A stretch of 62,326 nucleotides of DNA, from contig JAJEDN010000013.1 of the NCBI GenBank assembly GCA_022821495.1, positions 1-62,326 on the forward strand, given 5' to 3'. Both the position numbers and the translations under genes were made by a program. Origin of the DNA: Candidatus Poribacteria bacterium (GTDB taxonomy: Bacteria; Poribacteria; WGA-4E; WGA-3G). The notes below the pieces were generated by a model. That model did not search any database. It saw only the letters and a program-made list of their open reading frames with translations, and was not told the DNA's origin. Positions 42,824 to 50,919 of the stretch are shown here, piece after piece; the stretch's first letter is position 1, and every line of letters starts with the position of its first letter.

Positions 42824-43795
42824 TCAGTTTAAATCGAACAACGCTATGGCATTTTCACCAAAAATTCGTGCCTTATCTGCTTCAGGGATAGGCATCTCCT
42901 CAATTAAACGAACAAATCGTGGTATATCCACCCACGGATGATCTGTTCCAAACAACAGACGATCCGCACCAGAGAACTCATAAGCATACTGCAGTGCTTG
43001 CGCCGAAGGCGACACGGTATCCAAATAGATACGTTGCAGATACGCGCTCGGTGGTTGTGTTATGTTATCTCTCGCTCTCCCCAATACCTCGGTCTGATGA
43101 TCAATCCTGCCGCTCATATAAGGTAAAATACCGCCAACATGGGGCATCACGAGTTGTAGAGCAGGGTGACGTTCAAGAATTCCACTCAGAATCAGTCGTA
43201 ACAGTGCGAAACTGTTATCTACCTGTAATCCCATCATACCAATCATCCAGTGGTCTTTGATAGCTTCTCCCCACGTCGGCACAGTCGGATGCATAACAAT
43301 CGGCATCCGCAATTTTTCTGCGTGCGCATACACAGGTTCAAACTGAGGGGCATCGACCGGTTTCCCACCGATATGGGAGTAAAGCATGATCCCGCGGCAT
43401 CCGAGTGCTTTCACCCGATCCATCTCTGTTATAGCTTCATCTGGGTTTTGCCACGGAAGGCACGCCAATCCTGCGAACCGAGCTGGATGTGTGTCCACAA
43501 GTTCAGCGACGGCATCGTTGATCGCTTGCGCACCTTCGTTCCCTAATTCGGGAGCGAGCATACACGGCGGCGGTATATTGGTGCTGAGCAGCGCCATATC
43601 AACACCTGCCGCATCCATATCCTTGAGTTTGCGTTTCGGCTCGTATGCCTCATCTTGTAGACGAAAGGTCTGGACATCGCCGTACGTAACGACAGCCTCA
43701 CTACCGCTGCGAATTACTTGAGGCGGGTGTGGGTTCTGTGCAAGGATTTCTATATAGGCGTTTGGAAATATATGGCTCTGACAATCAATTCGCAT
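42824..43795 (-). CDS. Amidohydrolase-2 family protein (ACMSD/resorcylate decarboxylase-like)
   Basis: 323 residues, TIM-barrel of the amidohydrolase_2 family. Members often decarboxylate or hydrolyse aromatic acids. The usual HxH metal motif near the start reads QSHIF, with Gln in place of the first His. Later motifs are normal: IVMHPTVPTWG, LVMPHVGGILPYMSGRID, and the C-terminal GADRLLFGTDHPWVD, which holds the metal Asp. Together with PhyH-2 and PhyH-3 it forms a minus-strand cluster and may be the first gene of that unit. Confidence 0.87.
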   Translation of the reverse strand: MRIDCQSHIFPNAYIEILAQNPHPPQVIRSGSEAVVTYGDVQTFRLQDEAYEPKRKLKDMDAAGVDMALLSTNIPPPCMLAPELGNEGAQAINDAVAELVDTHPARFAGLACLPWQNPDEAITEMDRVKALGCRGIMLYSHIGGKPVDAPQFEPVYAHAEKLRMPIVMHPTVPTWGEAIKDHWMIGMMGLQVDNSFALLRLILSGILERHPALQLVMPHVGGILPYMSGRIDHQTEVLGRARDNITQPPSAYLQRIYLDTVSPSAQALQYAYEFSGADRLLFGTDHPWVDIPRFVRLIEEMPIPEADKARIFGENAIALFDLN

Positions 43796-43903
43796 TTTTC
43801 TAATCGAAGGTGTTTGATTTTCGTATATCTTTTAGTATGCCATGTCTAACCCTTTTTATCAAGGAATCTTTTTCAGAGGAAATACACTGCTTCCTAAGTG
43901 GTA

Positions 43904-43988
43904 GGTGCGGTTTTGCGGCGTACTCGCCCCGACGAGTGCCAAACGCGCCTTCGGCGTTGATTCATGCGATCTGCATTCCAACCGCACC
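43904..43988. repeat. 85-base palindromic element with 9-bp terminal inverted repeats
   Basis: GGTGCGGTT (43904-43912) pairs with AACCGCACC (43980-43988). Inside are further stems: GGC..ACTCG / CGAGT.GCC around 43917-43940 and GCGCC/GGCG. It sits between the divergent amidohydrolase and pectate-lyase-like genes. It looks like a REP/MITE-type structural repeat or a large RNA leader structure. Confidence 0.5.
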
Positions 43989-44052
43989 AAAAAATTCTTG
44001 TGTTTTATGGCTTGTGTGTTATCATTTTACAAGAAGGGAGGACAAGCGAACC

Positions 44053-47000
44053 ATGATCAAGAAAATACAAAATTGGACAGCCACGGCATTGTTGTTCCTA
44101 TTCCTGTTGCCGCTGGCATCTGCCCAACTCACGCCAAACATCTGGAAGAAATTCATCGGCGAACCGGCTCCTCTGGGGACACCTAATCTGATTGACTATT
44201 CCTATGCAGGTTACAAAAACGGTGAGGAAGCGATACCCGAAACCTTTGCGCTGCCCATCTTTGATGTGACCGATTACGGAGCCGTCCCAGATGACGACAA
44301 ATCGGACACTGAGGGGATCAAAGCAGCTCTTCGCGCTGCCCGTGATCAGGGCGGTATTGTGTTTTTCCCGCCTGGACACTATGATGTCCTTCTTAACGAC
44401 GAACCGGCGGACCAAATCGTCGTATCAGGGGACAATGTCATCGTTCGAGGCAGCGGTGCCGAAGGTGCTGCCAACGGCGGAACCACCATCAAGATGCACA
44501 ATGCCCTAACAAGCGGTCTCAGGTTGTTTAAGACCCGTTGGCGTTCAAATGGTCGAGGTTCGTCAACCCGTATCAAAGGCTCTTTTCCCAGAGGGACACA
44601 GCACTTTGATGTAGAGGATGTGAACCGTCTTAGGAACCGCAGGTTCATCGAAATCCAAGCGGACGGGATACTCGGAGCCGATTGGCATCAATATTCTTCC
44701 CGAACTATAGCGGACATGCCGGAATCATATACAAACATCCGAAAAGGCATCAAGGTGTACGAAATTCATGAAATCGACCGCATCGTCGGAGACCGAGTTT
44801 ATGTGAAGGCACCAGTTTTGACCCATCTCAATTCGAGCTTTAACGTCAACTGGCGAGATATGACGGTAGGTATTGGCTTTGAAGACCTGCACATAGACGG
44901 CAATTTGCAGGAACTTTACGAGCATCTCGTTCAAGAGGGACGCGGAGGTATCACGCTCTGGCATACCGCCCATTCATGGATTCGCCGGTGTCGATTCTCA
45001 AACACCATCAACGCGTTTGGGCACCACGTTTCTTACAGCAACTCGGCACTTGAGGTCATACTTGATGGCAGATACGGGCACATCCCCGGAAGCGTGACTG
45101 TTTCAACATACTGCTTTATCGGTCTGTTAACGGACTATACAGACAAAGGGATGTGGCACGGTATCAGCGTGGCTTCCTCTTCAGCAGGAACTGTTGTTTG
45201 GGAGATTGACGGAAAACAGATGAGAGGTCCTGATACGCACGGTTCGCAGCCTCGCCATACGCTATTCGATAATTATAACAGCATCAACCATCAAGCGAGC
45301 GGCGGGGCGATATTTAACTTGCCTCACCATCTCGATGGATACACTCGCTGGAACAACAACGTCGCCAGCAGTAGAACCTTTAACCTGTGGACACCCGGCG
45401 GATACAGTTTTGCGGTTACACAAGGCAACCTGATCGGCTACAAAACGTTGGGCGGTTCTATCCCCCGCGATACCTACTTTGAGGGATTCGGCACCCACGT
45501 CTCTCCCGATTCACTTTACGAGGCACAACTGAAGCGACGATTCGGTGTCCTGCCTGCGTGGATAGACGCTTCCAAAGACATGCATAGGGAGTTCTTTGAA
45601 CACATTTTCAGTGATGTGACGCAAACCGACACAACCGCTGTTGATCCAGATAGCGGTGGTACGAAAATTGTGGGACCGTGGTTATGGGTACTGGTGCCGG
45701 ATGAACGCCTTGACAGAACCAGAGACCTGCTGGCAAAAGCAAGTGGTGGAACTGTTACAGAGCAACAAATCGCAACTACCGGTGCGTCATCGGGAAGCAG
45801 AGTTGGGAACTACGTATGGACGCCTCTCAAAATTTCCAGCAGTGGTGGAAATAACATCACCAATATGACGAGACCGCTTGGTTGGAACGGAAACAACCGC
45901 GTCATTTACGGCTTCATCACCTTAAATTCCCCGCAAGAACAGGACACAAAGATGTTTGTTGGGAGTGATGACAGCGTAAAGGTTTGGCTCAATGGCGAAC
46001 TCATTCGTGAGGAAATTGTTGGGCGGAGTGCATCCGATTACAAGAGTTCTTTCGGTGTCACCCTAAAACAGGGGAGAAACACATTGTTAGTCGCTGTCGA
46101 AAACCGGACCGGAGGGTGGAGCGGCTTTTTTGGTTTTCAAGCGGATGCAGAATATACGGTGTTACCTTTTGCTGGTGTTGGATATGCCCTTCCCAATGTT
46201 GAGATCTCTACAGGTGATACGTTTACACTTGATATCTACGCAGAAAATGCAACCGATTTAGCAGCATGGCAGTTTGATATCGCGTTTGATCCCTTACACC
46301 TCGAAGCAATTGAGGTCCGAAAAGGTTATTTTCTGGAGTCGGAGAGTGACGTAACCTCTTTCCAGAAAGGAACAATTGATAATCAGTCGGGTAAAATTAC
46401 AGGTTTCAGTGAAGCACAACGCAATGGAAACCGTGTCAGCGGCACAGGTTTGCTGTTGTCTGTAACTTTTTCAGCAAAAGCGGGTGGCAAGACACAATTG
46501 ACACTCAATGACTTCCAGTTGAATGATAGCAGTGATCAAGCAATCCCTGCTGGACCGCGTGAAGTTACGTTGATGGTGAAGGACAGGCTAATCTGGGATG
46601 TCAATGGTGATGGGCTGGTAAATATTTTAGATTTGATTCTCGTTGCGCGAGATTTCGGAAAGACAGCATCCGTCTATTCGCGAACGGATGTAAATCGTGA
46701 TGGGGTTGTTACGATCCTGGATCTCGTCATTGTCGCACAACATCTCGGTGAGTCAATAGTCGCAGCTGCGCCGTCCATGCTTGCTATGGACAATGTAGAG
46801 GAGTTAGATCCTACGATGATACAAGCGTGGATAGAACAGGCGCAAATTGAAGATAATGGTTCTCTTGCCTTCCAACAAGGCATTGCGAACCTTCAAAACC
46901 TCCTCGCATTGCTGATTCCAGAAAAGACAGCACTGCTGCCGAACTATCCGAACCCGTTCAACCCGGAAACGTGGATACCCTATCAACTTTCTCAACCCGC

Positions 47001-47214
47001 AGAGGTTACCCTGACGATCTATGCTGTCAATGGAACAAAGGTTCGGACGTTAGCGTTAGGGCAGATGCCTGCAGGTATCTATCAGAGTCGCAGCCGTGCC
47101 GCATATTGGGATGGGAAAAATAATGTAGGCGAATCTGTAGCAAGTGGTATCTATTTCTATACACTCACCGCAGGCCAGTTCACATCAACGCGGAAGATGA
47201 TCATTCGGAAGTAG
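44053..47214 (+). CDS. Secreted pectate-lyase-like protein with cohesin, dockerin and sorting-type tail
   Basis: 1053 residues from the ATG at 44053 (GGGAGG upstream), chosen because a signal peptide follows immediately (cleavage near ASAQ, residue 25). Residues about 68-480 form a right-handed beta helix of the pectate lyase 3 type, with FDVTDYGAVPDDDKSDTEGI and GGIVFFPPGHYDV. About 580-706 is a PA14/lectin-like beta domain (MFVGSDDSVKVWLNGELI). About 714-850 is a cohesin-like domain. About 845-903 is a dockerin with two Ca-binding repeats, DVNGDGLVNILDLILVARDF and DVNRDGVVTILDLVIVAQHL. The last 100 residues (NYPNPFNPETWIPYQLSQ, SGIYFYTLTAG, MIIRK) form a FlgD/T9SS-type tail. The substrate is probably a polysaccharide. 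Confidence 0.88.
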   Translation: MIKKIQNWTATALLFLFLLPLASAQLTPNIWKKFIGEPAPLGTPNLIDYSYAGYKNGEEAIPETFALPIFDVTDYGAVPDDDKSDTEGIKAALRAARDQGGIVFFPPGHYDVLLNDEPADQIVVSGDNVIVRGSGAEGAANGGTTIKMHNALTSGLRLFKTRWRSNGRGSSTRIKGSFPRGTQHFDVEDVNRLRNRRFIEIQADGILGADWHQYSSRTIADMPESYTNIRKGIKVYEIHEIDRIVGDRVYVKAPVLTHLNSSFNVNWRDMTVGIGFEDLHIDGNLQELYEHLVQEGRGGITLWHTAHSWIRRCRFSNTINAFGHHVSYSNSALEVILDGRYGHIPGSVTVSTYCFIGLLTDYTDKGMWHGISVASSSAGTVVWEIDGKQMRGPDTHGSQPRHTLFDNYNSINHQASGGAIFNLPHHLDGYTRWNNNVASSRTFNLWTPGGYSFAVTQGNLIGYKTLGGSIPRDTYFEGFGTHVSPDSLYEAQLKRRFGVLPAWIDASKDMHREFFEHIFSDVTQTDTTAVDPDSGGTKIVGPWLWVLVPDERLDRTRDLLAKASGGTVTEQQIATTGASSGSRVGNYVWTPLKISSSGGNNITNMTRPLGWNGNNRVIYGFITLNSPQEQDTKMFVGSDDSVKVWLNGELIREEIVGRSASDYKSSFGVTLKQGRNTLLVAVENRTGGWSGFFGFQADAEYTVLPFAGVGYALPNVEISTGDTFTLDIYAENATDLAAWQFDIAFDPLHLEAIEVRKGYFLESESDVTSFQKGTIDNQSGKITGFSEAQRNGNRVSGTGLLLSVTFSAKAGGKTQLTLNDFQLNDSSDQAIPAGPREVTLMVKDRLIWDVNGDGLVNILDLILVARDFGKTASVYSRTDVNRDGVVTILDLVIVAQHLGESIVAAAPSMLAMDNVEELDPTMIQAWIEQAQIEDNGSLAFQQGIANLQNLLALLIPEKTALLPNYPNPFNPETWIPYQLSQPAEVTLTIYAVNGTKVRTLALGQMPAGIYQSRSRAAYWDGKNNVGESVASGIYFYTLTAGQFTSTRKMIIRK

Positions 47215-47243
47215 GAAAGTATTAGTGCACTGATAAAAAAGTA

Positions 47244-47268
47244 GGGTGGAAGTTGATAGCTTCCATCC
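47244..47268 (+). terminator. Terminator of the pectate-lyase-like gene
   Basis: GGGTGGAAG (47244-47252) pairs with CTTCCATCC (47260-47268) through 9 pairs including one G-T, with a 7-base loop, followed by a T/C-rich tract (TTCTCTCTTT). Located 30 bases after the stop. Confidence 0.75.
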
Positions 47269-47496
47269 TTTCTCTCTTTAACGGAGATACTGTCGAAATA
47301 CACAGGGGAAAGTTTTGCGCTTCAAAACGTTTTGTGTTATCGTATAAAGTATGATGTCTAATTTCCAATCAAACCCTATGATGTAGGACTTTGGAGTGCT
47401 GGTGGGGCAATCCTACTATGGGATTGGGAGAAGATCCGTCCAGATTGATAACCGTTAACAGCGATCTACAGCCTCAATTTTCTGTAATTGGGGTTA

Positions 47497-47510
47497 GGTC
47501 ACTTACCCCC
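47497..47510. repeat. Dispersed motif GGTCACTTACCCCC, copy 1
   Basis: The 14-base sequence occurs exactly again at 62185-62198. Here it is the right part of a weak palindrome (GGGGTTA ... TTACCCC). It overlaps the 3' end of the helicase gene (stop at 47503). Confidence 0.4.
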
Positions 47511-50500
47511 GTTTTGACTGAGGCCATTTAATCACATAGTTAGACGGCACCTCACGAACGAACATCGACGTAGCGCGATCCCGATCACCCGTGCGATAGA
47601 CCGTAGTTGACAAATAGAGTTGGTTTTGCGCGCGGGTCATACCGACATAGAAAAGACGACGCTCCTCTTCGATTTCCGCTTCAGTGATATTCTGTTTCCA
47701 CATCGGGAAACTTCCCTCCTCCATGCCAAGAATAATAACGACCGGAAATTCTGTGCCTTTCGCTGCGTGTAACGTCATTAAGGTCAATTGCTCGGTTTTA
47801 TCGTCAAGTTCATCAATATTGGTGAGTAACTTCTGGTAGTCTAAAAAATTGGTGAGTTGATGTTCGTCGCTCACTGATTCAAACTGGACCATTGCGTTCA
47901 TGAACTGAATACGGCGTTGTCGCCATTCAATATCTTCTCGGAATTCTGGGATAACGGTATCTTGTAGTTCTTCCATATGCGCTGCCGCTGCTGCTGCTTC
48001 CGATGCTTCAAGCGGTAGACGATCCGGCAGGACAGGGTTATGTGTCTGAGCAAAACGTTTCGCAGCATTAAGGTACACATCGGTTTCGGTTAAGGTATCT
48101 TTTGTAGCTGCTGCTTCTTGTTGCGATGCCTCTGTTTTGGCGAGGATACCAAGTCCCACAAGCGGTAGCAGCTCAGTCAGGGATTTCACTTCACGTTTGT
48201 AAGCATCGATTTTGATGAGTTCTTTGAAGATCTCTCTGTTGACCCTAACGTCCTCTAAGGCACCGTGTAAGCGTCCGTGTTCAATCCCAAATTTTTCGGC
48301 AAGTGCTCCCATACTGCACCGCTGTCGCGGGAAAAGCCTACGCGCGGTAGTGAGGGTATCGTAATGCGGTGCCGATAACCCCGCTTTTAAATACCTTCCG
48401 AGGTCTCGCGCAAGAATTGGGTTATCGTATTCCGCTACGTTGTGTCCAATTAAAATCCGGTCTTGGATAAACCCAGAAAATTCAGGCAATACCATCTCTA
48501 TTCCAGGGGAGTTTTTGACGGTTTCTTCATCAATTTGGTGAATGCGCGTGGCCGCACGCGGAATGCGTCCACCCGGCGGTTTGACTAAGCAGTGATACCG
48601 TTCAACTTCATCCCCTATTGCGCTGAGACGATGTGCGGCGATCTCAACAATCTCTGCTGTTTTTGGGTTGATGCCGGTGGTTTCTAAGTCATAGATAACC
48701 ATATCCGCCATATTTGGGCTTTCAAAACGGTTAATAAGACGTTGGCAAAGTTTGAGTGCCGCAATGCTCCGAACGTCTTCGGTTTCGAGATGGATTACAT
48801 CGCTATCTGTCGTCCCTGCTGTCCCGATCAGAATTGTCCGCGCATCCCGTCCTGTTTCGCCGAGTTCTTCAAAATCACCAATAAGTAGATGCACGCCGCT
48901 GTCAAGTTGCGGCGGTCTATTTTCATCAGGCGGTAGGAATTGAAGTTCCGCACGCCGATCCAGGTAAGTTTCAAGCGTCTGATAAATGATGTGCGCTGCA
49001 CAATACGCGTCAATTCCGTGACACGCAGTAATCTGAATCGGTTCGTCAAGGTCAAGCGCACTGTAGAGGACATCCCGTGCTGTCCCAAGGTTTGGCAGCT
49101 CAGGTTGTTGCTCGATGACTTCCAGTTCTTCAGCGCGGTAAGGTGACCGAGAGAATTCCAAAACATCAAAAAGTTTGGGGATAATTCTATCAATCTTTTC
49201 GCCTTCAAGTTCAGTGGATAATCTCTCAAGCTGTGTCCAGAATTGGCGGACGTTTCGACGTGTTAACGGACCGACATCTTTGGGGTATGCCTCAATATTT
49301 CTCAGAAGTTCTATAAACGCAATATGTTCACGCTGTGCAAGCCATTTCAGACGCACCCATGTCAAATCATCAATACAGGTCTCCGGGAAATTAAGAGCGT
49401 GTTCAAGGTCTTGTGGAAGTTGCCATTGGATGAGACGGAGATACGCGAGAATCCCCTTACTACTTCCTTCACCAAAGGAGTTTGTCGGTAGAATTCGCTG
49501 AAATTTGATGTCTGCGCGTAGCAACTGCTCCGTTAAAACATCCGCGAGCCTGTGTGTCCGGTAGAATATAGCGATATCGCGATAGGAACAATTACGACGT
49601 TTTACCAAATTCTCAATAACACTAATAATACCACGAGCTTCTGCTATCGGTGTATCAAAGGTATAGTGAAAAATGTCGCGTCCAGCATCTTTGTGGGTTC
49701 TGAGGGTGTGCTGTTTCTGTCGCTCCGAATTTCTGGAGATAACTTCCTCTGCAGCACGCAAGATTTTCTCGCTACACCTATAATGATCGTCCAGTTCGAC
49801 GGTTCGCGGATCGAAATCCGTTCTGAAATTATCAATATACGCCGGGTCTGACCCGCGCCAACTATAGACCGACTGATCTTCATCGGCAACGACCATAAGA
49901 TTATACGCCGGTGCGGCACAGAGCAGTTGGAGCAGATGGTACTGTACGCGGTTCACATCGTGAAACTCGTCAACAAGAATATAGGAAATTTCCGTGTGAT
50001 AGGCTTCTTTTACTTCTTCTACGCCTAACAGTTCGACAGTTTTCAGCAGAAGATCATCAAAATCGAGGGCATCGTATTCGTTGAGTTTATGCTGGTAGTG
50101 CTCCAGGACATTTCGGATATTTTCGAGAGTCTCTGGGTCGTAAATATCTGTGTTATTTACCGCTTCAACGGGGTTCTGGAGTGTACATTTGGCATCGCTG
50201 ATAATGTTTCGCAGCAACCATGGTGGATAGTCGTCAGCGTTGAGGTTCAACTCACGGGTGCTTTCTGTTAATATCTCGTCTTGAAGCTCCTGATCAAAAA
50301 TGGTGAAATTTTCACTCAATCCGATCTTCAGCGCGTGTTTCCTTAGTACTTTGACACAAAACGCATGGAAGGTGCAAGCCTGAACGCTGGATCCGTGCGG
50401 TTCGCCGATCTCAGTGTTAATGCGTTCCTGCATCTCTTCAGCGGCTTTATTGGTAAACGTAATCGCAAGGATCTGCTCAGGTCTGATATTGTGTTCGCGG

Positions 50501-50631
50501 ATCAGATGCTCAATGCGGTGTGTGATCACTTTTGTTTTCCCCGTGCCGGGACCTGCGATGACAAGAAGGGGACCGTCTTTATGTGTTACCGCCTCTATCT
50601 GTTTCTCATTTAAGTCGCGTAAAGTGTTCAT
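47503..50631 (-). CDS. UvrD/PcrA-type helicase with an embedded DEDDh 3'-5' exonuclease domain
   Basis: 1042 residues; the ATG at 50631 follows AAAGGAGGAAACCTA. Superfamily 1A helicase motifs occur in order: LNEKQIEAVTH, Walker A AGPGTGKT (26-33), TFTNKAAEEMQER, Walker B ILVDEFHD (221-225, His where Gln is usual), ADEDQSVYSWRGSDP, DDHYRCSEKIL, then near the end TLHAAKGTEFPVVIILG (about 953-969) and EEERRLFYVGMTRAQ (988-1002). Between motif IV and motif V sits a DnaQ-like exonuclease (about 644-806) with DLETTG (D648, E650), GHNVAEYDNPIL (D736) and HGALEDV (H789, D794). It probably unwinds DNA and trims 3' ends in repair. This arrangement is not the normal UvrD layout. Confidence 0.88.
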   Translation of the reverse strand: MNTLRDLNEKQIEAVTHKDGPLLVIAGPGTGKTKVITHRIEHLIREHNIRPEQILAITFTNKAAEEMQERINTEIGEPHGSSVQACTFHAFCVKVLRKHALKIGLSENFTIFDQELQDEILTESTRELNLNADDYPPWLLRNIISDAKCTLQNPVEAVNNTDIYDPETLENIRNVLEHYQHKLNEYDALDFDDLLLKTVELLGVEEVKEAYHTEISYILVDEFHDVNRVQYHLLQLLCAAPAYNLMVVADEDQSVYSWRGSDPAYIDNFRTDFDPRTVELDDHYRCSEKILRAAEEVISRNSERQKQHTLRTHKDAGRDIFHYTFDTPIAEARGIISVIENLVKRRNCSYRDIAIFYRTHRLADVLTEQLLRADIKFQRILPTNSFGEGSSKGILAYLRLIQWQLPQDLEHALNFPETCIDDLTWVRLKWLAQREHIAFIELLRNIEAYPKDVGPLTRRNVRQFWTQLERLSTELEGEKIDRIIPKLFDVLEFSRSPYRAEELEVIEQQPELPNLGTARDVLYSALDLDEPIQITACHGIDAYCAAHIIYQTLETYLDRRAELQFLPPDENRPPQLDSGVHLLIGDFEELGETGRDARTILIGTAGTTDSDVIHLETEDVRSIAALKLCQRLINRFESPNMADMVIYDLETTGINPKTAEIVEIAAHRLSAIGDEVERYHCLVKPPGGRIPRAATRIHQIDEETVKNSPGIEMVLPEFSGFIQDRILIGHNVAEYDNPILARDLGRYLKAGLSAPHYDTLTTARRLFPRQRCSMGALAEKFGIEHGRLHGALEDVRVNREIFKELIKIDAYKREVKSLTELLPLVGLGILAKTEASQQEAAATKDTLTETDVYLNAAKRFAQTHNPVLPDRLPLEASEAAAAAAHMEELQDTVIPEFREDIEWRQRRIQFMNAMVQFESVSDEHQLTNFLDYQKLLTNIDELDDKTEQLTLMTLHAAKGTEFPVVIILGMEEGSFPMWKQNITEAEIEEERRLFYVGMTRAQNQLYLSTTVYRTGDRDRATSMFVREVPSNYVIKWPQSKRG

Positions 50632-50919
50632 TAGGTTTCCTCCTTTCATGTTATCGGAAGAAATTTGCGTCTTTCTTGTAATCAGTGTGATGTCTTATTT
50701 ACATCAGGAGGTGTAGTATGGTGCTAATCTATTACGCTAAATAATTCACGGTTATTATACCTTATTCAAGGCGAAAAAGCAAGGTATTTTTAACACAACC
50801 GAAGACTAAATTTTGGACAATTTTATTGAATTCCGTATGATGGATTGGGTTAAAAAGAGATAGATGAAATTACTTGATCTTGTTCCACTAATTATCCCAA
50901 AAATCGCTGGTTTGGACGT

